A stretch of DNA of 64,000 nt from CAJQQY01 sp045104975 (GTDB lineage Bacteria > Bacteroidota > Bacteroidia > Chitinophagales > Saprospiraceae), in NCBI GenBank assembly GCA_045104975.1, contig JBGCCY010000168.1, forward strand, positions 3,141-67,140, written 5' to 3'. A program made the translations under genes and the position numbers. The notes below the pieces were generated by a model. That model saw nothing but the letters and a program-made list of their open reading frames with translations, was not told the DNA's origin and searched no databases. Positions 24,559-34,418 of the stretch are shown here, piece after piece (position 1 is the stretch's first letter; each line of letters opens with the position of its first letter).

Positions 24559-25425
24559 TCAAAATCGATAATTTCGATATTCTCCGATTCTTAGATTTGT
24601 CCAATCTTCCACTTTTTTCAAAACCCAATTTTTCCAACTCATTTTCTTTTTCGTAGGATCAAACGAAAATTCCCAATTCACTTTTCCAATTCTTTCTTGC
24701 ATCACCTTTGGATGTGTTCCATCAAATTTTTTCAAGGCATCTATTTCTGAATAATCAAACGCATCTACATCTGGAATTTTTTCCGCCACCCAATCATCAG
24801 AGTGCCAAAGTTTATTGAAATTCTTTTGTTTCAATTGTTGATGCTTCGGATGCTTTACCCAACCATAATGGAAAATTTCTGCATCGATTAATTTCACTTT
24901 TAATTTCTTTCCATCTTTCCTAAAACCTTGTGCATCTTTCCACGAGTGAATATTTTTATCATTGCGGATAATTCTTATTTCACGACGATACCATTTTCGA
25001 GAATCTCCAACATAATCATAAGATCCATAAAAATGTTGATAGCGAAATAACAATGCTTCTACATTTTTATTTCCAAGAAAGGATTGCATTTTATTTTTGA
25101 TTTCATTGTGGTATTTTTCATGGACAACTTCATCTCCTTGAATGTAAAAACACCAATCAAATTCTTCCCCAATCGTAGCAAAGGCTTTATTAGTTTCTTC
25201 GGCTAAAACTGCTCCGCCTTCTCGTAAACTTTCGTCCCAAACCGTTTCGATAATTTTTATTTTATCAGAATCAATTGCTTGAATTAGTTCCAAGGTTCCA
25301 TCATCTGATTTTCCTACTGCCACCACTACTTGATCACAAACGGGCAAAATAGACTGAATGGCTTCCACAATTGGATAGTCATACTTTATCGCATTTTTAA
25401 CAAATGAAAAACCGCAAACTTTCAT
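24559..25425 (-). CDS. Glycosyltransferase family 2-type protein
   Basis: The 288-residue cytoplasmic protein has a GT-A-like N-terminus (MKVCGFSFVKNAIKYDYP, DQVVVAVGKSDDGTLELI), an acidic motif IQGDEVVHEKYH near residue 97 in the place of the DxD motif, and a conserved HYGWVKHPK. It likely transfers a sugar in envelope glycan synthesis. No other glycan gene is adjacent. Donor and acceptor are unknown. Confidence 0.72.
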   Translation of the reverse strand: MKVCGFSFVKNAIKYDYPIVEAIQSILPVCDQVVVAVGKSDDGTLELIQAIDSDKIKIIETVWDESLREGGAVLAEETNKAFATIGEEFDWCFYIQGDEVVHEKYHNEIKNKMQSFLGNKNVEALLFRYQHFYGSYDYVGDSRKWYRREIRIIRNDKNIHSWKDAQGFRKDGKKLKVKLIDAEIFHYGWVKHPKHQQLKQKNFNKLWHSDDWVAEKIPDVDAFDYSEIDALKKFDGTHPKVMQERIGKVNWEFSFDPTKKKMSWKNWVLKKVEDWTNLRIGEYRNYRF

Positions 25426-25543
25426 TTTGGAATGATTTTTTTATTAAAACTATTTATATGTGTTTTTTACGAAAGATTTAACTCGAATCATTTTGATTTA
25501 AATTACTTTTGCAAAAAAACGAAACACTTTCTAAAGACTAAAA

Positions 25544-27016
25544 ATGAGAAAACTTAAAAGATTATTACGACGACTCTTCCTTTCTATACTTGTGATTATC
25601 ATCGCAATCATAATTATCAATACCGTTAGTTACTCTTCCAAACAAATTGATGTTGCTGCTGTGGACAAAATCAAAGTGAGCGACGAAGTCGTTCAACGAC
25701 TTTCTGACGTGACAAAATTTGCCACCGGTTCCTACTCCACTCATATCGATACCGCTGCATTCATTGAATATCATTCTTATGTTGATTCTGCTTTGCCACT
25801 AGTAGATTCACTTTTAGAAAAAACGACGATCAATCAATTCAGTCGAATTTACAAATGGCAAGGTCGTAATCCAAATTTGAAACCTTACCTTTTGATGGCT
25901 CATTTGGATGTCGTTCCTGTAGAAAAAGAAAGTCAAACTCGATGGACTGAACCTCCTTACAGCGGCAAGGTCAAAGATAATTTTATTTGGGGAAGAGGCA
26001 CACTCGATGACAAAGTAAGTGCCATGGGAATTCTCGAAACTGCAGAAATTCTACTGAAAGAAAATTACGAACCACAACGAACTATTTACTTTGCTTTTGG
26101 ACATGATGAAGAAGTTGGAGGAAAAAATGGAGCACAAGCGATCGTTAAATATTTTCAAGAGAAAAACATCAATTTTGAATATGTTTTGGATGAAGGATCG
26201 ATCATTGTGGAAGATGCTATTCCTGGTTTGAATCCGCCTTTGGCTTTGATTGGAACTGCGGAAAAAGGATATTGTACTTTACAATTAGAAGTGAATCTGG
26301 AGCACGGTGGGCACTCTTCGATGCCTCCTTCAGAAACTGCCATTGGTATTTTAAGTCATGCTTTGGCGACTTTACAAGACCATCCTTTCCCTACCATGAT
26401 TTCTCAAAATGCACAAGAATTATTTGATCATATCGGCCCAGAAATGACTTTGCCCAACAAAGCTGTCTTTGCTAACCTCTGGTTATTTGAAGGAATCTTA
26501 ACCTCTCAATTTGAAAAATCTGCACCTTCCAATGCAATGATTCGAACTACGATCGCTCCGACCATAATTAAAGGTGGTGTGAAAGATAATGTCCTCCCAA
26601 CCAATGTTTCAGCAACGATAAATTTTAGAATTATCCCTGGACAAACTAGTGAAACAGTCATTGAATATTTGAATGAAACGATTGATGATGAGCGAGTAAA
26701 AGTTTCTAGAATGGGGGCTTCCTTCTCAAGTGAGCCATCGAAGATTTCTAGTTCTTCTTCTTTTGGTTTCAATGCTTTGCAAAAAACGACGAAGGAGATT
26801 TTTCCTCAAAGTATAGTTGCTCCAAGTTTGGTCATTGCAGGAACGGACAGTAGATTTTATGAACCGGTGAGTGAAAGTATTTATCGTTTTATGCCGGTGC
26901 AATTGACGAATGATGACTTAAAAAGAATTCATGGAATTGATGAACGTATCAGTATCGAAAATTATAAAACGATGATTGCGTTTTATTATCAATTGATTTT
27001 GAATAGTAGTATTTAA
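25544..27016 (+). CDS. M20-family metallopeptidase, membrane-anchored
   Basis: The 490-residue protein has an N-terminal membrane anchor (about 10-28) followed by an M20 dizinc peptidase domain: LMAHLDVVPV, WGRGTLDDK, FGHDEEVGG (catalytic Glu), VLDEGS and the dimerisation domain starting LEHGGHSSMPP. It resembles carboxypeptidase PM20D1/Ss1-like enzymes acting on peptides or N-acyl amino acids, outside the inner membrane. Single gene, ended by the hairpin at 27032. Confidence 0.88.
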   Translation: MRKLKRLLRRLFLSILVIIIAIIIINTVSYSSKQIDVAAVDKIKVSDEVVQRLSDVTKFATGSYSTHIDTAAFIEYHSYVDSALPLVDSLLEKTTINQFSRIYKWQGRNPNLKPYLLMAHLDVVPVEKESQTRWTEPPYSGKVKDNFIWGRGTLDDKVSAMGILETAEILLKENYEPQRTIYFAFGHDEEVGGKNGAQAIVKYFQEKNINFEYVLDEGSIIVEDAIPGLNPPLALIGTAEKGYCTLQLEVNLEHGGHSSMPPSETAIGILSHALATLQDHPFPTMISQNAQELFDHIGPEMTLPNKAVFANLWLFEGILTSQFEKSAPSNAMIRTTIAPTIIKGGVKDNVLPTNVSATINFRIIPGQTSETVIEYLNETIDDERVKVSRMGASFSSEPSKISSSSSFGFNALQKTTKEIFPQSIVAPSLVIAGTDSRFYEPVSESIYRFMPVQLTNDDLKRIHGIDERISIENYKTMIAFYYQLILNSSI

Positions 27017-27031
27017 GTACCTGACCAAAAA

Positions 27032-27064
27032 AGAGCTTCCAGATTTTTGAAACCTGGAAGCTCT
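27032..27064. terminator. Terminator between the M20 peptidase and the permease array
   Basis: AGAGCTTCCAG (27032-27042) and CTGGAAGCTCT (27054-27064) pair perfectly. The loop is T-rich on one strand and flanked by A/T runs. It lies between convergent genes and probably ends both the peptidase transcript and the minus-strand array. Confidence 0.7.
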
Positions 27065-27088
27065 AAAGTTTAGTTTAATTGGAAAAAA

Positions 27089-29470
27089 TCACTCCGAACG
27101 AATACTATTGACTGGATCTGCCAAAGCTGCTTTAAGTGACTGCAATCCAACCGTCAAAATTGTAATTCCTATCGCAAAAATTCCGACAGCTAAAAATACC
27201 CACCATTGAATTCCTAATTGGTAAGCAAAATTTTCCAACCATCCATTGACAAAATACCAAGCAATTGGTGCAGCAATAAAAAATGCAATTCCAACCAATT
27301 TTAAAAAATCTTTGCTCAATAATCCTACGATATTTGTTACCGATGCACCAAGTACTTTTCGGATTCCAATCTCCTTGGTTTTTCTTTGAATCGTAAAAAC
27401 GGTCAAACCAAATAAACCAATCAAGGCAAGAAACAAACAGATAATCGTCGCATAAGTTAATTGTTTTCCAAAGTGTGCATACGACTCATATTGCTTGGCA
27501 AATGCTTCATCCAAAAAGCTAAATTTAACTGGAAATACCGGTTCCATCTTTTGCCAAAAATCAGAAACTTTAGTCAATGAACTTCCAATTGCTTTAGCTT
27601 CAAAACGAACCGCAACTCCTCCCATCCAAGCCTTATTCATTCGAGCACAAATTGCAACGGGAGCAATTTTAGATTGTAATCCTTTGTAATGAAAATCTTC
27701 TGTAACTCCGATAATCGTACTATAGTTTTCATCGTCTGGAAATTTCATCCGATGACCGATAGGATTTTCCAAACCAAATTTTTCTACGAATGCTTCATTC
27801 ACCACAAACGTAGAAGCAGTATCGGTGGGATTTTGATTAGAAAAAAATCGTCCTTGCTTCAAGTTAATTTCAAAAGTCGAATTCCAATCCAAATCTCCAA
27901 AAAGCATATTGACTGATTTTCCTTTTTCCATCCCTTCAATTTTCATGGTGTAATTTGGAACGAAACTTCCAGGGTGGCGAGAAATTTGAGAGACCCCAGC
28001 AACTCCTGGGATTTGCAAAAGTTGATTTTTCTTTGTTTGAAAATCATCAACATTTTCGTCTTGATTAATTCGGAAAACAGCAATTTGTTCTTTTTCAAAA
28101 CCCAAGTCTTTTTGCAACATAAAATCAACTTGCTGCCAAACCAATGTAACAAATAATACTAATCCAATTGACATAGAAAATTGAGTTACAATCAATGCAC
28201 TTCGATAAGTGCCTGCTTTTTTATTTTTAAAAACTTGATTCTTCAGACTCTCCGATGGCTGAATTCGAGCCAAATAAAATGCAGGAAACAACCCTGTAAC
28301 CAATCCTGTAAATAAAGATATTCCAACAATTAAAATAATTGTTTGCACATCCCACAAATCGCTAAATTGAATTGGACGACTCACGACTTCATTAAAATAG
28401 GACAAAAATATACTTGAAAAAATAATGGCAAGTGACAATGCACAAAAAGTAATAACTAATGCTTCTGATAAAAATTGTCGAATTAATTGCATGCGAGTTG
28501 CACCTGCTACATTTCGAATCCCAACTTCTTTCGCTCGAGTACTCATCTGTGCTGTCGCCAGATTGATATAGTTAATTGCTGCTAAACCTAAAATCAAAAG
28601 TCCAACCAAAATCATTAATCCCATCTGCCAAGGGTTGCCTGAACTTGCACTCGTTATTCCCATCTTTTGCGATCCCATGTGAATTTCTGTCAATGGTTGT
28701 AATTCCCATTTTGGAAAATCCGACTCTGAAACTTCATCTCCGTCTTCTATATACTCAAGAGTGATTTCTCTTTTGGCAATTTGATAAAGTGCATCCTCTA
28801 CTGTTTTAGTTTTGACGGAAGGGCTTAATCGAACATAAGTATGTCCACCCCCGCCAGTCCAATAACCTTTCTCTCTTTTTTCAATCACATAAATATCTGT
28901 TTCCAAATGAGAAGGGCCGCTTGGTTTAGGCAAGACTCCAGCGATTTCTAATGGTTTTGAATTTTCAAACATGATATTTTCGCCAACTGGATTTTGAGAT
29001 CCAAAAATTCTTTGGGCAGTAGCATGACTCAATATTGCCAAATCCATTTTTTCCAAAATAGTTTTTTTATTCCCATGTTCGAACTCAAAAGGGAATGTTT
29101 GGAAAAATGTGCTATCCACCATTTTTACATCTCGTATCGAGTAATGTTCATTTTTCCATTCTATCAAAACATCTTGCCATCCACTCACGAGTGAAGCTGC
29201 AACAACTCCTGGAACTTCATCTTGGATGGCATTTGCCAAAGGACTTGGAGTTGATATATTTCCTTTAGTTCCACCTCCGTAAGGACGGTAAACTCGATAA
29301 ATATTTTCTTTTTCAGGAATCCATTGATCGTAACTATTTTCATGCTGAACATACATTAGGATAAAAATACCAACGGTCAATCCAAGAGCCAATCCTAAAA
29401 TATTGATCCCAGAAACAAGTTTATTTTTACGGAGTTGTCGCCAAGCGACTTTTAAGTTATGTTTAATCAT
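27089..29470 (-). CDS. MacB/FtsX-type ABC permease, array member 1 (last transcribed)
   Basis: The 793-residue protein has two MacB-like units in one chain. TM1 (about 20-40) and a periplasmic core domain are followed by three TM segments (about 285-405). TM5 (about 430), a second periplasmic domain and three C-terminal TM segments then follow. Cytoplasmic coupling motifs, which contact the ATPase in MacB, read AKEVGIRNVAGATR and TKEIGIRKVLGASV. After TM1 it reads SYDQWIP instead of the common DKFH. The C-terminal tail is DPVNSIRSE. No ATP-binding domain. Substrate unknown. Confidence 0.88.
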   Translation of the reverse strand: MIKHNLKVAWRQLRKNKLVSGINILGLALGLTVGIFILMYVQHENSYDQWIPEKENIYRVYRPYGGGTKGNISTPSPLANAIQDEVPGVVAASLVSGWQDVLIEWKNEHYSIRDVKMVDSTFFQTFPFEFEHGNKKTILEKMDLAILSHATAQRIFGSQNPVGENIMFENSKPLEIAGVLPKPSGPSHLETDIYVIEKREKGYWTGGGGHTYVRLSPSVKTKTVEDALYQIAKREITLEYIEDGDEVSESDFPKWELQPLTEIHMGSQKMGITSASSGNPWQMGLMILVGLLILGLAAINYINLATAQMSTRAKEVGIRNVAGATRMQLIRQFLSEALVITFCALSLAIIFSSIFLSYFNEVVSRPIQFSDLWDVQTIILIVGISLFTGLVTGLFPAFYLARIQPSESLKNQVFKNKKAGTYRSALIVTQFSMSIGLVLFVTLVWQQVDFMLQKDLGFEKEQIAVFRINQDENVDDFQTKKNQLLQIPGVAGVSQISRHPGSFVPNYTMKIEGMEKGKSVNMLFGDLDWNSTFEINLKQGRFFSNQNPTDTASTFVVNEAFVEKFGLENPIGHRMKFPDDENYSTIIGVTEDFHYKGLQSKIAPVAICARMNKAWMGGVAVRFEAKAIGSSLTKVSDFWQKMEPVFPVKFSFLDEAFAKQYESYAHFGKQLTYATIICLFLALIGLFGLTVFTIQRKTKEIGIRKVLGASVTNIVGLLSKDFLKLVGIAFFIAAPIAWYFVNGWLENFAYQLGIQWWVFLAVGIFAIGITILTVGLQSLKAALADPVNSIRSE

Positions 29471-29492
29471 GATTAATTTGGTTTAAGATTAT

Positions 29493-29538
29493 GGATTATG
29501 GATTTTCGCAATCAGGTTTAATCCTGCATCCATAATCC
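29493..29538. repeat. ATTATGGATT-type palindrome between array members 1 and 2
   Basis: GGATTATGGAT (29493-29503) pairs perfectly with ATCCATAATCC (29528-29538). The loop TTTCGCAAnC...TAATCCTGC is shared with the element at 31951-31997. Confidence 0.75.
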
Positions 29539-29544
29539 TAAATT

Positions 29545-31911
29545 TCATTCTGAACGAATACTTTCTACAGGATCGGACATAGCAGCTCTTGCTGATTGAA
29601 AAACTACGGTTGCCAAAGCAATTCCAATCGCTATCAAACCTGCCATTGCAAAAACCCACCAATCCAAATCTACATGGAAGGCAAAGTTGTTTAGCCAATT
29701 TTTCATAAAATACCAGGCAAGTGGAATCGCAATGATTAAGGCTACAAAAACGAGTTTTAAAAAATCTTTGGACAATAAATTAATGATACTCAAAGCAGAT
29801 GCACCGAGCACTTTTCGAATACCTATTTCTTTAAATCTTTTTTCTGCAGTATAAGTTGCCAATCCAAAAACACCTAAGCATGAGATGATAATTGCGATGA
29901 GTGAAAAAAGAAAAAACATGCTTCCTGTTTTCGTTTCGGTTTGATACAACTTGTTAAATGTCTCATCTAAAAATTCATATTTGAAAACCTCATTGGGAGA
30001 GTGTTGCTTGAAAATTTTCTCCACAGCAGCGATAGCTAAAGAAGCATCTTCCCCTTGAGTTTTGACATACATAGTTGGAAACCAATCGGAAGTTTGTCTA
30101 AAAATCAACGGCTTAATTTCTGAGTGAAATGATTGAAAATGAAAGTCTTTGACCAGCCCGACAATAGTTCCACGTGCTCCCCACATGTCAACCCATTTTC
30201 CAACTGGATCCTCTAGCTGCATTGCTTTGGCAGCCGATTCATTGATGACAAAGGAGGTAGAATCTAAATTTGTGGAACGGTTAAACCATCTTCCACTTTT
30301 CATTTCCAAGCCAAAAAAATCTTTCATATTCGGACCGGTATGCATGCTGAAGAGTTGCAATTCTTGTCTGCCTTCCGTTCCTTCCCAACCAATTCCACTT
30401 ATACTATTAGTGATGGAAACGATGGATTGATCGCTGATGGCAATATCTTTAATCGCCGATTCATTTTCCAAAGCCGTTTTTAATATTTTTGTATTTTCAT
30501 TGTTATGACTAAATTTAAAAATGTGCTCTTTTTCATAACCTAATTTTTTAGATTGGATAAAGTCCATTTGGCGAAGCATAAAAACGGTACAAATTATCAA
30601 GGCTGCCGAACTGACAAATTGTGCTACGACTAGGAATTTTCGCAAGCCACTTTTTCCATCTACTCCTTTAAAACCACTTCCTTTTAAAACTTGAACTGGG
30701 CGAAAAGCAGAGAGTTGCAAAGCAGGTTGAATTCCACTTAATAAAACGGTGACTAATGCTAGCAATCCGGTAAGTCCAATAGTTGTTAGGGAAAAAACAG
30801 TTTGTGAGGAGAATTCTTTTCCTGAAATTTCTTTAAAATAAGGCAATCCAATTTGTGTCAAAAGTAAAGCGCCCAAACTACAAATTCCTACTAAGCAAAC
30901 AGTTTCCATTACATGCTGCCCAATTAATTGCGAACGAGAAGCACCTACTATTTTTTTTATTCCTGTAGCTTTTGCTCGGTGAGCAGCTCGTGCGGTGGTG
31001 AGATTTATATAATTAATAGAAGCGATCAAAAGAATGATAAACGCAATCCATCCGAATAATTTAATGGCTGTTGGATCGCCTTTGGCAAAACTATATTTCA
31101 CTTTTCCCAATCCTAAATAAATATCTTGAACAGGATGCAATTCAGCGTAACTTCTATCTTTTACCGCTTCACTTTCTACGATTGGAAATAGTGTACTAAT
31201 TTTTTTTCCAATTTTATTAACATCACTTCCAGGTCTTAAAGTCAAATAAGTGGAGAAATTAAAAGAGCGCCAATGTAAGCTTCCCTCGTTATAAAATTGC
31301 CCGACATTATTTTCGAAAGGAAGAAAACAGTCCACGGGAAGATGAGTATTGGAAGGTGGTTTTTTGATGATGCCTGTAATTTCTAAATCTAGTTTATCAC
31401 CCAACTTGACCGTTTTACCCATTGGGTTTTCATTACCAAAAATTTTGTATGCTTTTTCATCGGTAATAATTATACTATTTGGATTGGACAAAGCCGTTTT
31501 AGGATCACCTTGAATAAATTCAAAATCTAGAATTTGAAAAAGTTCAGGGTCAATAAGAAATGTATTATCAACATTCAAAAGAAAGTTTTCATATTTCAAA
31601 ATAGGCTTCCACAAACCTGAAGTTCTTGCCACATTTTGCACTTCAGGAATTTGTTCTTTGATCGCAGATTGCAAAGGTGCAGGCGTTCGAATCCCCCAAT
31701 TTCTTTCTCCTCCAAAAGAGGTGTTGGATAAGATTAAATAATTTTGTCCATTTTCAGAATGATAATTATCGTAGGAAGTTTCATCTTGAACCCACATAAA
31801 AATGAGCAAAGCGACCGTCATTCCAATGGTCAAACCAATGCCATTGAGGAAGGTGTAAAACTGGTCTCGTTGGAGATTTCGGAAAGCGTATTTTATATTT
31901 TTTAAAAACAT
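29545..31911 (-). CDS. MacB/FtsX-type ABC permease, array member 2
   Basis: The 788-residue two-unit permease has the first coupling motif AKATGIKKIVGASR, in which the usual acidic residue of KEVG is replaced, while the second is canonical (FKEIGIRKVLGASA then LLSKDF). Post-TM1 segment SYDNYHSENGQN; pre-TM6 motif FLDETFNKLYQTE; tail DPVESIRSE. It lies 74 bp before member 1 in transcription order, with a palindrome in the gap. The altered first motif suggests uneven contacts with the ATPase (inference). Confidence 0.88.
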   Translation of the reverse strand: MFLKNIKYAFRNLQRDQFYTFLNGIGLTIGMTVALLIFMWVQDETSYDNYHSENGQNYLILSNTSFGGERNWGIRTPAPLQSAIKEQIPEVQNVARTSGLWKPILKYENFLLNVDNTFLIDPELFQILDFEFIQGDPKTALSNPNSIIITDEKAYKIFGNENPMGKTVKLGDKLDLEITGIIKKPPSNTHLPVDCFLPFENNVGQFYNEGSLHWRSFNFSTYLTLRPGSDVNKIGKKISTLFPIVESEAVKDRSYAELHPVQDIYLGLGKVKYSFAKGDPTAIKLFGWIAFIILLIASINYINLTTARAAHRAKATGIKKIVGASRSQLIGQHVMETVCLVGICSLGALLLTQIGLPYFKEISGKEFSSQTVFSLTTIGLTGLLALVTVLLSGIQPALQLSAFRPVQVLKGSGFKGVDGKSGLRKFLVVAQFVSSAALIICTVFMLRQMDFIQSKKLGYEKEHIFKFSHNNENTKILKTALENESAIKDIAISDQSIVSITNSISGIGWEGTEGRQELQLFSMHTGPNMKDFFGLEMKSGRWFNRSTNLDSTSFVINESAAKAMQLEDPVGKWVDMWGARGTIVGLVKDFHFQSFHSEIKPLIFRQTSDWFPTMYVKTQGEDASLAIAAVEKIFKQHSPNEVFKYEFLDETFNKLYQTETKTGSMFFLFSLIAIIISCLGVFGLATYTAEKRFKEIGIRKVLGASALSIINLLSKDFLKLVFVALIIAIPLAWYFMKNWLNNFAFHVDLDWWVFAMAGLIAIGIALATVVFQSARAAMSDPVESIRSE

Positions 31912-31950
31912 GGCTTAATGGATTATAAATTAATGATTATGGATGCAAGA

Positions 31951-31997
31951 TTATGGATGCAGGGTTTTCGCAAGCGAGTGTAATCCTACATCCATAA
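31951..31997. repeat. ATTATGGATT-type palindrome between array members 2 and 3
   Basis: TTATGGATG (31951-31959) pairs with CATCCATAA (31989-31997). Arms and loop are homologous to the element at 29493-29538. Confidence 0.72.
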
Positions 31998-32006
31998 CCT
32001 TTCTTT

Positions 32007-34409
32007 TCATTCATCTTTTAAAATATTTACAGGGTTCGTTCTTGCTGCAAAATGAGTTTGTGAAAATATTGTTATAAAAGCTAGAAACAAGATAATTCCA
32101 ACTCCAGTAGAAATCATCCAAAAAGTAATTTCCGTTCGAATAAGAAAATTTTGTAGCCAAAGATTCGAGAGAAAAACGGTCAACGGAACAGCTAGCAAAA
32201 TTGCAATTCCTAAAAGAAGAAAAAATCCTTTCGCCAATTGCCAATTCAAATTTCGCTCACTTGCGCCGAGTACTTTTCGAATACCAACTTCTTTCAGTCT
32301 TCCTTCCACCACATAAACTACCATTCCTAATAATCCTAAACAAGAAATCAGAATCGTCAAAAACCCTACAAAACCAATGATACTAGATCCGATTCGGAAA
32401 AATTTTGAAAGGTGATAAGCCCGATCATCCGTAAAAAAAGTAGTCATAGATTCTTGCGGAGAAATTTCATTTATCGCTTGATGGATCGACTGAATCGTTG
32501 CCGAAGTATTGGCTTCGCTCAAACTAATATTCGCTACGCCAAACTTATTTCCTAAGCGCAATGCGAAGGGATTTAATTTTCCAAAATAAATATTTTCATA
32601 GTGAAAATCTTGCGTCACTCCGATGACAGTCAAAGCAACTGAGTCCATCAAAACAGAGGTTCCAAGCGCGGAGGCGGGAGAGTCAAATCCCATTTTGAGA
32701 ATTGCTTTTTCATTAAGTAAAACAAATTGCTCACCTTGAGAATTTATGTTTTTCGGAAAATCCTTACCTGCTAATAATTTGATTTCCATATTATCCAAAT
32801 AGTTTTGGCTCACCATATTATAGGATAACTTTATGGAATCGGATTGGTCATTAAATGTCGCCATAGTCGATTGCATCCCTCTCAAAATAACTGCATTTGA
32901 AGAGGCTGAAACAGATTCTACGCCTTTCACTTGTTCTATTCTTTGGGCAAAAATTTCGTAGGGAACTTCGTTATTTAACCACACATTCATCTTGTTATCA
33001 ATTCGAATTCCGAGGTCGGCCTCCAACACTTTTTTCTGTTGTTGAAGCACAATGATGACGGTAAGAATAAAAATCAAAGACAAGGCAAACTGAAAAGTAA
33101 CCAACGTTTTACGGAATCTATTTTGTGAAAACATTTTCACGTTCGAGAGTTTTTGAATAGATTGAAGTGGTTGGAATTTTGAAATATTAAAAGCTGGGAA
33201 AATCCCTGCAAACAATCCAACCAACAAACTAAATCCTAAAAAAATTAAATAAAGTTGAGGTGGTTTGGTCAGATAAAAAACTTCTTCCACAAACGGATCG
33301 AGTGCATAAAAAGCAGGAATCAATAATTCCAATAAACCAATCGCAACCAAAAATGATAACACCGAAATCAAAACCGCCTCGCCTAAAAATTGAGTGATAA
33401 TATCTGACTTCCGAGCACCAGCCACTTTTCGAATTCCAATTTCTTTGGCTCGTTTTAAAGACCTCGCTACCGACAAGTTCATATAATTAAAACTCGCTGC
33501 CAACATGATGATAATTCCGAGAACGATTAAAAAATTTAAAACCATTATCGGTGTTCCAACGCCTGGTTCATTTCCTAAGTCTCTCGTAGGCACAATATCG
33601 GCTAGTCCTTGCGACTCAAATAAATATTGATGCTTTTTATCTCGCAAGGTATAATCATTCGCTATTTTTGTAAGAGCATTGTTAAATGCGGGGCGATTAT
33701 TTTTTTCGTCCAAAAGCACATAAACTAATCCTCTCCTAATATTATCATAATCGTAAATTTCAGATTTTTGTAATTCCTCTTTCGTCATCGCTTCGACGGT
33801 GGAGTATGACATCAAAAATTTAAATCGTAAATGCGAGCGCATCGGCGGAGTAGGCATAATTCCAGTTACTCGGAATTTTCCTAAATCTGCAAATTCGATA
33901 ATTTCGCCAATCAAATCTTTTCCTAAAACATTTTCCTTTACAAATTCTTCAGTCACCACCATCGTTCGAGGTTCGAGAAGTGCTGTCGATTTATTTCCAG
34001 CAGTCCAACCAAAACTAAACACTTCCAAAAATTCGTGATCAACCATGTAGCCATTTTTATTGGCAACGATTAATTCTTCATTTTGATAAAAATTGCCACC
34101 CATGTCTGCAACTCGAACAGTCTTCTCGACGAAGGGATAATTGTCTTTTAATTCTTCTGCTAATTGAAGAGAAGTAGTCGCCATATTTGCTTGACTAATT
34201 GGTCTACCATTTTCTTCTTTTGCAGAAATGACTCTAAAAATTTCGCCTTCTTTTTCATGAAAATTATCATATGAATATTGTTCATACAAAATCGTCATAA
34301 TCAACATACAAACGGCAAGGCTTGTTGCTAACCCAAAAATATTGAGAGCAGAAAACAACTTGTTTTTGAACAGTTGTCGATAAGCTATTTTGAAATAATT
34401 TTTAATCAT
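32007..34409 (-). CDS. MacB/FtsX-type ABC permease, array member 3 (divergent)
   Basis: The 800-residue protein is the structural outlier. It lacks the FLDxxFxxLYxxE motif before TM6 (reads FFTDDRAYHLSKFF) and the LLSKDF segment after the second coupling motif (LKEVGIRKVLGASERNLNWQ). The first motif is AKEIGIRKVAGARK. The post-TM1 segment SYDNFHEKEGEIFRV is normal; tail NPVNILKDE. Only 9 bp separate it from member 4, so the two are translated from one message. The differences may reflect a distinct partner or an older split. Confidence 0.87.
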   Translation of the reverse strand: MIKNYFKIAYRQLFKNKLFSALNIFGLATSLAVCMLIMTILYEQYSYDNFHEKEGEIFRVISAKEENGRPISQANMATTSLQLAEELKDNYPFVEKTVRVADMGGNFYQNEELIVANKNGYMVDHEFLEVFSFGWTAGNKSTALLEPRTMVVTEEFVKENVLGKDLIGEIIEFADLGKFRVTGIMPTPPMRSHLRFKFLMSYSTVEAMTKEELQKSEIYDYDNIRRGLVYVLLDEKNNRPAFNNALTKIANDYTLRDKKHQYLFESQGLADIVPTRDLGNEPGVGTPIMVLNFLIVLGIIIMLAASFNYMNLSVARSLKRAKEIGIRKVAGARKSDIITQFLGEAVLISVLSFLVAIGLLELLIPAFYALDPFVEEVFYLTKPPQLYLIFLGFSLLVGLFAGIFPAFNISKFQPLQSIQKLSNVKMFSQNRFRKTLVTFQFALSLIFILTVIIVLQQQKKVLEADLGIRIDNKMNVWLNNEVPYEIFAQRIEQVKGVESVSASSNAVILRGMQSTMATFNDQSDSIKLSYNMVSQNYLDNMEIKLLAGKDFPKNINSQGEQFVLLNEKAILKMGFDSPASALGTSVLMDSVALTVIGVTQDFHYENIYFGKLNPFALRLGNKFGVANISLSEANTSATIQSIHQAINEISPQESMTTFFTDDRAYHLSKFFRIGSSIIGFVGFLTILISCLGLLGMVVYVVEGRLKEVGIRKVLGASERNLNWQLAKGFFLLLGIAILLAVPLTVFLSNLWLQNFLIRTEITFWMISTGVGIILFLAFITIFSQTHFAARTNPVNILKDE

Positions 34410-34418
34410 AATTTATAT

